A DNA stretch of 64,000 nucleotides from Jannaschia maritima (GTDB lineage: Bacteria; Pseudomonadota; Alphaproteobacteria; Rhodobacterales; Rhodobacteraceae), in NCBI RefSeq assembly GCF_030973515.1, contig NZ_JARGZA010000005.1, positions 62,001 through 126,000 of the forward strand. The letters run 5' to 3'. The notes under the pieces were generated by a model. The model saw only the letters and a list, made by a program, of their open reading frames with translations. It was not told the DNA's origin and did no database searches. The translations under genes were made by a program, and so were the position numbers. This document shows positions 43,937 to 52,395 of the stretch, piece by piece. Within the stretch, counting starts at the first letter, position 1. The number at the start of each line of letters is the position of its first letter.

Positions 43937-44707
43937 ATGGACGACCGCGCCTTCGATCACGAAACCGCCTTCCTCGTCACCAACCCGCGCGCCACGGGAC
44001 GATGGGTGGTGACCTGTGACCATGCGTCGAACGCCGTGCCCCGGTCCGTGAACGGGGGCGACCTGGGGTTGCCCCCCGCCGACATGAATCGGCACATCGC
44101 GTACGACGTGGGGGCGGCCGGGTTGGCCCGCGCGCTGGCCCGCCGCCTGGGGGGACCGTGCGTCGAGTCCACCTTCTCGCGCCTGGTGATCGATCCCAAC
44201 CGGGGGGAGGACGATCCCACCCTGCTGATGCGCTTGTACGACGGGACGATCATACCGGCCAACCGCCGTGCCGACGCGGCGGAGCGCGAACGCCGCCTGG
44301 ACGCCTTCCACCGCCCCTATCACGCCGCGCTGGCCGACACGCTCTCGGCGCGTGCGGATCCGGTGATCTGCGCGGTCCATTCGTTCACGCCGCAACTGCG
44401 CGGCCGCCCCTACAGACCGTGGCAGGTGGGCGTGCTGTTCGCGGACGACCGCCGCCTCGCCGATCCCGTGATCGCGCATCTGCGGCGGCAGCCCGACCTG
44501 ATGGTGGGGGCCAACGAGCCCTATCGCGGCGACCTGCCCGGCGATTCGATGGACCACCATGCCTTGCGGCATGGACGCCTCCACGTGTTGATCGAGGTGC
44601 GCAACGACCTCATCTCGACGGAAGCGGGCCAGCGGGACTGGGCCGACCGCCTGGCGCCCGCCCTGCAGGGCGCCCTGACCGACCTGGAGGAGACGACGCA
44701 TGGATGA
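43937..44707 (+). CDS. N-formylglutamate amidohydrolase family protein
   Basis: A 256-residue zinc-type hydrolase (FGase family) that releases formate or an acyl group from an amino-acid amide; in histidine degradation it yields glutamate. CDHASNAVP (about 27-35), TFSRLVIDPNRGEDDPTLL, AVHSFTP and MDHHALRHGRLHVLIEVRND are the conserved metal and substrate segments. No hut genes are adjacent, so the natural substrate is uncertain. It overlaps the DUF1244 gene by 8 bases. Confidence 0.9.
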   Translation: MDDRAFDHETAFLVTNPRATGRWVVTCDHASNAVPRSVNGGDLGLPPADMNRHIAYDVGAAGLARALARRLGGPCVESTFSRLVIDPNRGEDDPTLLMRLYDGTIIPANRRADAAERERRLDAFHRPYHAALADTLSARADPVICAVHSFTPQLRGRPYRPWQVGVLFADDRRLADPVIAHLRRQPDLMVGANEPYRGDLPGDSMDHHALRHGRLHVLIEVRNDLISTEAGQRDWADRLAPALQGALTDLEETTHG

Positions 44708-45008
44708 CGCGACACGCACCCGGATCGAGGCGGCGGCCTTCCGCCGCCTGCGCGACCATCTTCTGAACGAACGGCCCGACGTGCAGAACATCGACATGAT
44801 GAACCTGACGGGCATGTGCCGGAACTGCCTGTCCCGCTGGTCGCAGGAGGCGGCGGCGGCCGAGGGCATCGACTGGTCGAAGGAGGAGGCACGCGAATGG
44901 TTCTATGGCGAGCCGTTCGCGGAGTGGAGGTCCAAGCACCAGCGCGAGGCCACCCCCGATCAGAAGGCCGCCTTCGACGCCAGCCACCCCCGGGAGGGCG
45001 CGTCGTGA
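44700..45008 (+). CDS. DUF1244 family protein
   Basis: A 102-residue conserved alphaproteobacterial protein of unknown function. Its invariant core is visible as RLRDHLLNERPDVQNIDMMN followed by MCRNCLSRW, where the two cysteines could bind a metal, and then EAREWFYGEPFAEWRSKHQ. It is coupled to the upstream hydrolase (8-base overlap) and to the next gene by TGATG. Confidence 0.9.
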   Translation: MDDATRTRIEAAAFRRLRDHLLNERPDVQNIDMMNLTGMCRNCLSRWSQEAAAAEGIDWSKEEAREWFYGEPFAEWRSKHQREATPDQKAAFDASHPREGAS

Positions 45009-45292
45009 TGGTCCGCATGATCCTGGCCGCCGCGATGGCGGCACTTCTGGCCGTGCCCGCGGCAGCACAGACGTTCCAGGGCCAATCGGTCCCGCAGATG
45101 CGTCTGGTCGTCGACCGGGAACTGCCCCGGCACGGGTTCCGCGACGTCGACGTCCGCGATCTTAGCACCAACCAAGTCGTGCAGATCTACGGCGCCGTGA
45201 CGAACACCACGCGCAAGTCGGCCGCCGAACGGCAGGCCATCATCACGTCCGCCCTGGGTCGTGGGCTGTTCGGCACCGTGCTGCGCCGCTAG
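45008..45292 (+). CDS. Small exported hypothetical protein
   Basis: A 94-residue protein with a clear signal peptide (MVRMILAAAMAALLAVPAAAQ, cleavage near 21 after AAA). The mature part SVPQMRLVVDRELPRHGFRD followed by VQIYGAVTN looks like a small conserved periplasmic domain with no function known to me. Starts one base inside the DUF1244 stop. Its TAG stop shares CTAG with the convergent transaminase gene. Confidence 0.65.
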   Translation: MVRMILAAAMAALLAVPAAAQTFQGQSVPQMRLVVDRELPRHGFRDVDVRDLSTNQVVQIYGAVTNTTRKSAAERQAIITSALGRGLFGTVLRR

Positions 45293-46143
45293 ATCGCGGT
45301 TCGGCGGCTTTCGTCGAGATAGATCTCGCGCAGGCGCTTGGCCGTGGGTCCGGGCTCGCCCGTGCCGACCTTGCGCCCATCGATCGCGACCACCGGCGTC
45401 ACGAAGGTGGAGGCGGAGGTGACGAACGCCTCGTCCGCCTCCGCCGCCTCCTCGACGGAGAAGGGCCGCTCCTCGACCTTCATCTGCGCCTCGCGAGCCA
45501 GGCGCAGCACGGCGGCACGGGTGATGCCGTGCAGGATTTCCGTGCCCAGGTGGCGGGTGACGATGGTGTCGCCCGTCACGATGTAGGCGTTGTTGCTGCT
45601 GCCTTCGGTGACGTGCCCGTCCTCGACCATCCAGGCATCGTCGGCGCCCTTCGCCTTCGCCTCCATCTTGGCCATGCTGGGATAGAGCAACTGCACCGTC
45701 TTGATGTCCCGCCGCCCCCAGCGCAGGTCGGGCAGGGTCACGACGGACATGCCCCTCGCCGCCAACGGGGAATCCGCAAGCCCGGGCTTCGACTGCGTGA
45801 ACAGCACCATCGTCTGCGGCGTGTCGTCGGCGGGAAACACGAAGTCGCGGTCCGCCGCGCCCCGCGTGATCTGCAGGTAGACGCCGCCCTCCTCCACCGC
45901 GTTCTCCGCGACCAGCCGGCGGTGGATGTCCAGCAACTCGTCGCGGGTGACGGGCATGGTCATCCCCAACTCGCCCAGGGAGCGTTCGAGCCGGGCGCAA
46001 TGCCCATCGAAGTCGAGCAGCTTGCCGTCGAGGACGCTGGTCACCTCGTAGACGGCGTCGGCCATCAGGAAGCCGCGGTCGAAGATCGATACCTGCGCCT
46101 GGTCTTCTGGCAGATAGTCCCCGTTGACGTATACGGTTCGCAT
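45289..46143 (-). CDS. D-amino-acid transaminase / branched-chain-type aminotransferase
   Basis: A 284-residue fold-type IV PLP enzyme. YVNGDYLPEDQAQVSIFDRG opens the domain, and KTVQLLYPSMAK contains the PLP lysine. EGSSNNAYIV and ITRAAVLRLA form the cofactor cup, and FVTSASTFVTPVVAIDGRKV is typical of the D-alanine transaminase branch. It probably makes D-amino acids or degrades them. The ATG at 46143, preceded by GAGGGGG, is preferred over an upstream in-frame start with a low-complexity extension. Confidence 0.87.
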   Translation of the reverse strand: MRTVYVNGDYLPEDQAQVSIFDRGFLMADAVYEVTSVLDGKLLDFDGHCARLERSLGELGMTMPVTRDELLDIHRRLVAENAVEEGGVYLQITRGAADRDFVFPADDTPQTMVLFTQSKPGLADSPLAARGMSVVTLPDLRWGRRDIKTVQLLYPSMAKMEAKAKGADDAWMVEDGHVTEGSSNNAYIVTGDTIVTRHLGTEILHGITRAAVLRLAREAQMKVEERPFSVEEAAEADEAFVTSASTFVTPVVAIDGRKVGTGEPGPTAKRLREIYLDESRRTAI

Positions 46144-46210
46144 CGCGTGCCCCCTCGTTGGTCGGTTCCCGTCCCTTTGGGACTGGCCGCGGGGCGGGGT
46201 CAAGCCGGCG

Positions 46211-46519
46211 TCATGGCACGTCGGTACCGGGTGCGAAGTCGGCCGGCGGCGCGGCGCGGGCGGGGGTAGATCGCTTGAAGGCATAATGAGCCGACGCGCC
46301 GTTGGACCGTTCCATCACGATCAACGCGGACCGGACGAGGCGGCCGCCCTGGTGGATCTGCACGTGGCCCGGCAGCCGGGGCGCGATGTCGCAGGCGATC
46401 TCGAACCCCGCGTCGTCGCAGGCGAGCAGCGGATAGCGGTCCATGCCGACCTGCACCGCCAGCCCCGCCGCGGCGCGCGTGCGCACGAACGCCGTGCCGG
46501 TTCCCGTTCCCTCGGCCAT
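46211..46519 (-). CDS. Small cytoplasmic protein, possibly PilZ-like
   Basis: A 102-residue protein starting MAEGTGTGTAFVRTRAAAGL with GGGAGGA at the right distance upstream. The run CDIAPRLPGHVQIHQGGRLV and SALIVM could be strands of a small barrel such as PilZ, but the diagnostic RxxxR ligand motif is not clear, so I do not assign it. It follows cobM on the same strand after a 144-base AT-richer gap. Confidence 0.45.
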   Translation of the reverse strand: MAEGTGTGTAFVRTRAAAGLAVQVGMDRYPLLACDDAGFEIACDIAPRLPGHVQIHQGGRLVRSALIVMERSNGASAHYAFKRSTPARAAPPADFAPGTDVP

Positions 46520-46569
46520 GCCCGAATCCTCCCGTCCACAACCATAACACGAACGCACGTGTGACAGGA

Positions 46570-46660
46570 TACCGTAAACGATCCGCCCGTATCCCGTCGT
46601 CTTGGGGAAGGAACGCACCCTTGAGTAAAACGATCCCCTCTCCGGCGTTATCGTTTCGTG
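46570..46660. promoter_or_regulatory. Three copies of an AAACGAT motif between cobM and the small gene
   Basis: AAACGAT occurs at 46576-46582 and 46628-46634, and inverted (ATCGTTT) at 46650-46656. The last two form a 7-bp inverted repeat with a 15-base spacer. This is an AT-richer island in a GC-rich window. It could be an operator for the downstream small gene or a weak terminator for cobM. Confidence 0.4.
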
Positions 46661-46663
46661 ACG

Positions 46664-47431
46664 CTATCCACGCGCTACGGGCCGCAGCACGTGGGGGCGG
46701 GCCGCGTCGTAGAGGGCGCTGTCGCGGAACGCGCCCACCTCCCCCAGGGCGGGGCCTACCAGGATCAGGGCGGTGCGGGTGATCTTGGCGGCACGGACCT
46801 GTTCGCGGATGTCGGACAGGGTGCCCCGCAGGATCGCCTGGTCGGGCCAGGACGCGCGGTAGACGACCGCGACGGGGCAGTCGGCGCCGTAATGGGGGAT
46901 CAGCACGCGCTCGATCTCGCGTAGGGCCCGGATGCCCAGATGGATCGCCAGGGTGGTGCGGGTGCGGGCGAAGTTCTCCAACGTCTCGCCCGGGGGCATG
47001 CCGGTGGACTTCATCGACATGCGCGTCAGGACGATGGATTGCGCGATCTCGGGAATCGTCAGTTCCTGCTCCAGCGCGGCCGCGGCGGCGGCATAGGCCG
47101 GCACGCCCGGCACGATGGCGAAGGGGATGCCGTCGGCGCGCAGGCGGCGGATCTGCTCGGCTACCGCGCCATAAAGACTGGGATCGCCCGAATGCACGCG
47201 GGCGACGTCGTGACCCGCCGCATGGGCGGCCACGATCTCCGCATGGGTCTCGTCCAGGGTCATGGGGGCGGTGTCCAGGACGCGGGCGTCCCGTGGTGCT
47301 TCGGCCACGACGGCTTCGGGCACCAGCGACCCGGCATACAGACAGACGCGGCAGGATCGGATCAGGCGCTGGGCCTTCAGGGTCAGCAGTTCCGGATCGC
47401 CGGGGCCTGCGCCTATGAAATGGACGGTCAT
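46664..47431 (-). CDS. cobM: Precorrin-4 C11-methyltransferase
   Basis: It methylates C11 of precorrin-4 with S-adenosylmethionine in corrin-ring synthesis. The 255-residue protein begins VHFIGAGPGDPELLTLKAQR, the SAM tetrapyrrole methylase loop, and has HSGDPSLYGAVAEQ and VPGVPAYAAAAAALEQELT, which are specific for CobM/CbiF. Its start lies 17 bases from the start of the plus-strand SnoaL-like gene, so this gene probably has its own promoter. Confidence 0.93.
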   Translation of the reverse strand: MTVHFIGAGPGDPELLTLKAQRLIRSCRVCLYAGSLVPEAVVAEAPRDARVLDTAPMTLDETHAEIVAAHAAGHDVARVHSGDPSLYGAVAEQIRRLRADGIPFAIVPGVPAYAAAAAALEQELTIPEIAQSIVLTRMSMKSTGMPPGETLENFARTRTTLAIHLGIRALREIERVLIPHYGADCPVAVVYRASWPDQAILRGTLSDIREQVRAAKITRTALILVGPALGEVGAFRDSALYDAARPHVLRPVARG

Positions 47432-47448
47432 CGCGCTATTCCCCTGCA

Positions 47449-47889
47449 ATGGTGGACGACCCCGACGCCTTCGTGCCCGCCTTCGTCGCCGCGTGGATGG
47501 CGCGGGACGGGGACGCCCTGGCCGCGCTCTTCGCGCCGGACGCGGACTTCGTGAACGTGGTCGGCATCTGGTGGGAGGACCGGGCGGACATCGCGCGGGC
47601 GCATTCCTATGCGCTGAGATCGTTCTTCGCCGAAACGCGGTTGGTGCCGGGGCGGGTCAAGGTGCGGGACCTGGGCGACGTGGCCGTGATCCACGCCCGC
47701 ATGGCGTTGACCGGACAACGGTTGCCGGATGGGGGCCGGGCGGGGGCGCGCACCACCATCCTGTCCTTCGTGCTGGAACGCACGTCCGGGGGCTGGCAGG
47801 CCGTGTCGGCGCAGAACACCGACGTCGTGCCGGGCGCGGAGACGCGGGTGGCGCAAGACGACCGGCTGTCGCCGGGGGACTATCGCTAG
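47449..47889 (+). CDS. SnoaL/SgcJ-like (DUF4440-type) protein
   Basis: A 146-residue NTF2-like protein: VDDPDAFVPAFVAAWMARDG, DALAALFAPDADFVNVVGIW and a C-terminal strand GGWQAVSAQNTDVVPGAE. It is the only plus-strand gene inside the cobalamin cluster, squeezed between cobM and the cbiG-cobJ fusion with gaps of 17 and 5 bases. There is no sign that it takes part in corrin synthesis. Confidence 0.75.
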   Translation: MVDDPDAFVPAFVAAWMARDGDALAALFAPDADFVNVVGIWWEDRADIARAHSYALRSFFAETRLVPGRVKVRDLGDVAVIHARMALTGQRLPDGGRAGARTTILSFVLERTSGGWQAVSAQNTDVVPGAETRVAQDDRLSPGDYR

Positions 47890-47894
47890 AACGG

Positions 47895-49670
47895 TCATGC
47901 CAGGTCCCCGCCGGTCATCTTGCGGGCATAGCCGCGCGGCGTGAACACGCGCATCCCGTCGCCGGTGCGGACCAGGCGGGTACGACTGGACCCCACGACC
48001 ACGACCGTCAGCATGTCGACCTCGTCCACGTCGAGATCGGCCAAGCGGCGGAAGCGGACCTCCTCCTCCGGCCGGCCCAAACTGGAGGCCAGCACGACGG
48101 GCGTGTCCGCCGGGCGATGGGCCAGCAGGATGTCGCGGGCTTCCGTCAGCAGGGTCCGGCGGCGGCGGGACACGGGGTTGTAGAACGCGATCACGAAGTC
48201 GCCTTCCGCGGCGGCGCGCAGGCGGCGGACGATGTCGTCGCGGGGCGTCAGCAGATCCGACAGCGAGATGGCACAGAAGTCGTGGCCCAGGGGCGCTCCG
48301 GCCCGGGCGGCGGCGGCCTGCAACGCGCTGATGCCCGGGGCGCAGGCGATGGCGACGCGGCGGGCGGCGTCCGACACCTCGCCCTTGGCGATCAGTTCGT
48401 AGACCAGGGCGGCCATGGCGTAGATGCCCGCGTCGCCCGAACAGACCAGCGCCACGTCGGCCCCCTGTCCCGCCCGTTCCAGCGCATGGCGGCAGCGATC
48501 GGCTTCGCCCCCCAGGGGGAAGTTGGCGCGCGGCTTACCCGCCGCCAGGGGGCCCAGCAGGTCGAGGTAGAGCGAATAGCCCACCAGCTCGTCCGCATCC
48601 GCGATCATGCGACTGGCTTCGGGCGTCCGCCACGCGGCCTGGCCCGGTCCGATGCCGACGATGGACAGGTGCCCCCTGGTCCGACCGCCCGGCGTGGTGA
48701 TGGGCAGGGCCGCTCGGGCCAGCGCGGCGGTGACGGTGGCGGCCTTGCGCTTGGGGGCGACCAGGACGCCGCCGCTGCATGCGACCGCGGCGGCCTCGGC
48801 CACCGACGGCGTTCCGACCTCGGCCAGGACGACGTCGGACGGGTTGGGGACGGCGATGTCCGCCAGTTCCGCGACGGTGAAGGCGCGCAGGTCGCAGCCC
48901 AGGCCGGCGGCCACCGCTTGCAGCGCGGGTTCGTCCAGCTTCAGGTCCAGAGTCGCCACGGCGGCGACCGCGCCGTGGGCCACGTCCGCGTCGCGCAGCA
49001 CGTCGCTCGCCAGCGCCCAGGCGGCGGCGGGTTCGGCGTCGCGCGCGCAGCCCATGCCCAGCACGAAGCGGCGTGGGTGATAGACCAGCCGCGCGGGGCC
49101 CCCTTCCGCGGGGGCGTCGGTGACCGAGATCTCCACCTCGTCGCCGAAAGGCAGATCGAACAACGGCTCGCCGGTCTGCGTCGCCCCGCCGCCCGACAGA
49201 AGTGCCGCCATGACCCCCTTCGCATCGTCCGGGTTCGCCAGGACGTAGCCGGGGGGCGGTTCGTCCAAGGCGATGCCCAGCGCCACGTCGCCCGCCGTCG
49301 TGACCGCCGCGACCCCGTCCAGGGCGTCCGCGATGCGGCGCGCCAGCCGGTTCGCGCCGCGATGGCCGCCCAGCAGCGGCACCACCACGCCGCCGTCGTC
49401 GGACACCGACAGGACCGGCGATTCGGCCCGCTTGTCGTTCAACATCGGAGCGACGCCCCGGATCAAGATCCCCGATGCGCAGATTCCAATGACGGCGTGG
49501 CCCGCGGCGAACAGGTCGCGGGCATGCGCCAGCGCGTCGGGGAATGTCGCGTCGCAGCCGTCGGTCCGCCCCTCGCGGCCATGCAGGGGGCAGCCCAGCG
49601 CGTTGGCGACGCGGCGCGCCGTGAGTAAGCCGGATGCGTTCAATGCCAGGACGACGGGCTTCAGGTCCAC
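47895..49670 (-). CDS. cobJ: CbiG-like / precorrin-3B C17-methyltransferase CobJ fusion
   Basis: A 591-residue fusion. Residues about 1-330 are CbiG-like in three parts: ICASGILIRGVAPMLNDKRA and LLGGHRGANRLARRIADALD (CbiG N-terminal domain), a middle segment and a CobE-type C-terminal domain. Residues about 335-591 are the CobJ/CbiH methylase (LSIVGIGPGQAAWRTPEASR, GDAGIYAMAALVYE, FYNPVSRRRR) that contracts the ring and methylates C17. It starts with GTG, overlapping the cobI stop by 10 bases. CbiG is a lyase/hydrolase of the cobalt-early route, so the fusion is of mixed pathway flavour. Confidence 0.9.
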   Translation of the reverse strand: MDLKPVVLALNASGLLTARRVANALGCPLHGREGRTDGCDATFPDALAHARDLFAAGHAVIGICASGILIRGVAPMLNDKRAESPVLSVSDDGGVVVPLLGGHRGANRLARRIADALDGVAAVTTAGDVALGIALDEPPPGYVLANPDDAKGVMAALLSGGGATQTGEPLFDLPFGDEVEISVTDAPAEGGPARLVYHPRRFVLGMGCARDAEPAAAWALASDVLRDADVAHGAVAAVATLDLKLDEPALQAVAAGLGCDLRAFTVAELADIAVPNPSDVVLAEVGTPSVAEAAAVACSGGVLVAPKRKAATVTAALARAALPITTPGGRTRGHLSIVGIGPGQAAWRTPEASRMIADADELVGYSLYLDLLGPLAAGKPRANFPLGGEADRCRHALERAGQGADVALVCSGDAGIYAMAALVYELIAKGEVSDAARRVAIACAPGISALQAAAARAGAPLGHDFCAISLSDLLTPRDDIVRRLRAAAEGDFVIAFYNPVSRRRRTLLTEARDILLAHRPADTPVVLASSLGRPEEEVRFRRLADLDVDEVDMLTVVVVGSSRTRLVRTGDGMRVFTPRGYARKMTGGDLA

Positions 49671-50356
49671 GGATCGGCCCCCTTCGCGATCAGCAGCATG
49701 GAAAAGTAGGGCGCGCGGTCGGGAGCCTGCGCCAGCGGCCGGACGACCTGCCCGTCCAGCGTGGCCCGTTCGACGTAGGTGGCGGTCAAGCCCATTCCGT
49801 CCAGCAGCGCGCGCAGGCGCGGCAGGTGGCGGCCGACCTTCATCAGCGCGACCGCGTCGGCGGCGTCGATGCGCGCGCGCAGGTCCTCGTCGGGCAGGGT
49901 CGCGGGCAGGATCGTCAGCACCGCGTCGCGCGCGGCCAAGGGCCAGGCGGCGGCGGCGGCGCAGGCCGTGACGGAGGTGATGCCGGGAGTGACGCGCACG
50001 GGGAAGCGGTCGCGCAAACGAGCCGCGACGTACATGAAGCTGCCGTAGAGCATGGGGTCGCCTTCGCACAGGCAGACGACGTCATGGCCCGCCCCCAGCG
50101 CTTCGGCGATGGCCACGGCACCCGCGTCGTAGGCCGCCTGCGCGGGCTGTCGCGCCGTCGTCATGGGCACGTCGATGCGGATTTCGCGCGCGTCGTCCGC
50201 GATGTGCGCCGCGGCGATGGATCGCGCGAAGCTGTCCCCGCCCAGGGGCGCGGGATAGGCCACGACGCGCGCGCATTCGATCAGGCGGGCGGCGCGCAGG
50301 GTCAGCAGGTCGGGCGCGCCGGGGCCCAGGCCAACACCGTGGAGCGTGCCGGTCAT
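49661..50356 (-). CDS. cobI: Precorrin-2 C20-methyltransferase
   Basis: It methylates C20 of precorrin-2 using SAM. The 231-residue protein starts LHGVGLGPGAPDLLTLRAAR and has CLCEGDPMLYGSFMYVAARL and the proline loop VTPGITSVTACAAAAAWPL, all typical of CobI/CbiL. It overlaps cobL by ATGA (50353-50356) and the fusion gene by 10 bases, so the three are one translational unit. Confidence 0.94.
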   Translation of the reverse strand: MTGTLHGVGLGPGAPDLLTLRAARLIECARVVAYPAPLGGDSFARSIAAAHIADDAREIRIDVPMTTARQPAQAAYDAGAVAIAEALGAGHDVVCLCEGDPMLYGSFMYVAARLRDRFPVRVTPGITSVTACAAAAAWPLAARDAVLTILPATLPDEDLRARIDAADAVALMKVGRHLPRLRALLDGMGLTATYVERATLDGQVVRPLAQAPDRAPYFSMLLIAKGADPWT

Positions 50357-51558
50357 CGCTTGACCAGCGACCATTGCGTGACATCCATCGACGGACGCCA
50401 ACCGCGGAAGCGGCCCACGGGTTCGGCGCGCGACACCGACAGGCGGACCAGATCGCCCCCGAGCCGTGCGTGCAGCGCCGTCAGGACGGCCTCCGATTCC
50501 AGCGTGACGGCGTTCGACACCAACCGACCCAGGGGCTTCAGCGCCGCCAGCGCGGCGTCGGCCACGGGTTCCGACAGGCCGCCGCCGATGAAGATGGCAT
50601 CCGGAAAAGGCAATCCTGCCAAAGACTTGGGCGCCGCTCCGTCGCGCAGGTCCAGGCGGGGGGCGCCCAGGGCCAGCGCGTTCTCGGCGGCCATGGCGCG
50701 GCGGTCGGCGCGGGGCTCGATCCCTATGGCGCGGGCCGACCGGGCGGCGCGGATCCACTCGATGGCGACCGACCCGGACCCCGTGCCGATGTCCCACAGG
50801 AGCGCGCCGCGCATGGGCATCAGCTTGGCCAGGGTGGCGGCGCGGATCTCGCGCTTCGTCATGGTTCCGTCGTGGCGGAACAGGTCGTCGGGCAGGCCCG
50901 GCACGCGGGGCAGCAGGGCCGCGTGGGGGGCGGCCACGCAGTCGACGCAGAGCGTGTTGAACGGGGGCACGTCGTGGTCCCAGGCGGCGGCGGTGCCGTC
51001 GAAGCGCGCTTCCCGTTCGCCGCCCATGTTGGCCAGGACGGTCATGGAACTGTCGCCAAAGCCGCGTTCGGTCAGGTAGGCGGCGATCCGGGCGGGCGTC
51101 TCCGCGCCGGTGGTCAGGATGATAAGGCGTTGATCGGGCTGGATGAACGCGATCATCTGCTCGGCCGGGCGGCCGTGGACGGTCAAGGTCTCCACGTCGG
51201 CCATGGACCAGCCCATGCGGGCCGCGGCCAGTTGGAACGCGGACAATTGCGGGTGGTACGTGATCTGCGCGGGCGGGATGGCGCGGCCGATGCGGGCGCC
51301 CACGCTGAACCATAGCGGATCGCCCGTGGCCAGCACGACGACGCGGCGCCCGCGCAGGGATTCCAGCAGTTCGATCAAGGCGTCGAAGGGGCTGGGCCAG
51401 GCGATGCGGTCCGCGGTCACGGCGTCCGACAGGTGATGGTGGCGGTCGCCGCCGACGATCACTTCGGCCGCCTCGACGATGGCCCGGGCGGCGGGCGTCA
51501 GACCCGCCAGACCGTCCTCGCCGATGCCGACGACGTGGAGCCAGGGGCCGTCAGACAT
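50353..51558 (-). CDS. cobL: Precorrin-6Y C5,15-methyltransferase (decarboxylating), CbiE-CbiT fusion
   Basis: A 401-residue bifunctional enzyme that methylates C5 and C15 and decarboxylates the C12 side chain. The CbiE half (about 1-210) has LHVVGIGEDGLAGLTPAARA and LATGDPLWFSVGARIG. The CbiT half (about 215-401) is a small methyltransferase with MTKREIRAATLAKL, WDIGTGSGSVAIEWIRAA and FIGGGLSEPVADAALA. The ATG at 51558 follows the first G-tract of the repeat by only about 20 bases and shows no clear ribosome binding site, whereas longer starts would run through the repeat array. Confidence 0.94.
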   Translation of the reverse strand: MSDGPWLHVVGIGEDGLAGLTPAARAIVEAAEVIVGGDRHHHLSDAVTADRIAWPSPFDALIELLESLRGRRVVVLATGDPLWFSVGARIGRAIPPAQITYHPQLSAFQLAAARMGWSMADVETLTVHGRPAEQMIAFIQPDQRLIILTTGAETPARIAAYLTERGFGDSSMTVLANMGGEREARFDGTAAAWDHDVPPFNTLCVDCVAAPHAALLPRVPGLPDDLFRHDGTMTKREIRAATLAKLMPMRGALLWDIGTGSGSVAIEWIRAARSARAIGIEPRADRRAMAAENALALGAPRLDLRDGAAPKSLAGLPFPDAIFIGGGLSEPVADAALAALKPLGRLVSNAVTLESEAVLTALHARLGGDLVRLSVSRAEPVGRFRGWRPSMDVTQWSLVKR

Positions 51559-51572
51559 GGACCAATCGTCGC

Positions 51573-51614
51573 ATGCACCCCCCGTACACCCCCCGTACAC
51601 CCCCCGTGCATACG
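51573..51614. repeat. Repeat leader, locus 2
   Basis: Forty-two bases: ATGCA, C6, GTACA, C6, GTACA, C6 and GTGCATACG. Only the first base of the first spacer departs from GTRCA. On the minus strand it places three G6 tracts 20-43 bases before the cobL start codon. Confidence 0.92.
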
Positions 51615-52380
51615 CGCAGCCATATCGGCACCGTGCGTCGCGCGGGTCTTGAAGCCAACGAGCGTTCCGTGCGGGGGGTGGTCCGGCGGGCCGCCGGTGC
51701 GGCCCGCGCTGCGGACCTCGGGACGGTCCCCCGGACCGTCCCGCCCCTGCGGGACCGGCCCTCCGCCCCCGTGCATACGCGCAGCCATATCGGCACCGTG
51801 CGTCGCGCGGGTCTTGAAGCCAACGAGCGTTCCGTGCGGGGGGTGGTCCGGCGGGCCGCTCGCGCGGCCCGCGCTGCGGACCTCGGGACGGTCCCCCGGA
51901 CCGTCCCGCCCCTGCGGGATCGGTCCTTCGCCCCCGTGCATACGCGCGGGCATATCGGCACCGTGCGTTGCGCAGGTCTTGAATCCAACGAGCGTTCCGT
52001 GCGGGGGGTGGTCCGGCGGGCCGCTCGCGCGGCCCGCGCTGCGGACCTCGGGACGGTCCCCCGGACCGTCCCGCCCCTGCGGGATCGGTCCTTCGCCCCC
52101 GTGCATACGCGCGGGCATATCGGCACCGTGCGTTGCGCGGGTCTTGCATCCAACGAGCGTTCCGTGCGGGGGGTGGTCCGGCGGGCCGCTCGGGCGGCCT
52201 GCGCTGCGGACCTCGGACCGGTCCCCCGGACCGTCCCGTCCCGTCGCCCCATAGGGGCGCCGACATCGATCCTGGCCCGCCTTTGGCGGGACGGGGACCG
52301 GTCCTTCGCCCCCGTGCATACGCGCGGGCATATCGGCACCGTACGTTGCGCCAGGGTTGCGATGCGGCGGCGTTCCGTGC
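51606..52380. repeat. Tandem array of a 165-bp structured repeat (four units plus a partial)
   Basis: Units start at 51606, 51771, 51936, 52101 and 52314, each with GTGCATACGCGC. The first three periods are exactly 165 bases; the fourth is 213 because of an insertion. The fifth stops after about 67 bases. Each full unit has three hairpins in a row. H1 has arms GCGGGCCGC and GCGGCCCGC (unit 1: 51686-51694 and 51699-51707). H2 has arms GGGACGGTCC and GGACCGTCCC (51720-51729 and 51733-51742). H3 has GTCCCGC and GCGGGAC, sharing bases with H2. It fills the 837-base gap between cobH and cobL. The period is a multiple of three, so frames stay open but do not look like protein. Confidence 0.9.
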
Positions 52381-52395
52381 CGGGCGCGTGACGAG

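Noticed and set aside
51606-52380. CRISPR array
   Set aside because: The whole 165-base unit repeats with small changes; there are no short repeats with unique spacers and no cas genes.
51573-52391. Long open frames across the tandem array on both strands, up to more than 500 codons
   Set aside because: The period is a multiple of three, so stop codons are absent by construction. The translations are arginine/proline/glycine repeats with no domain, and they overlap one another on both strands.
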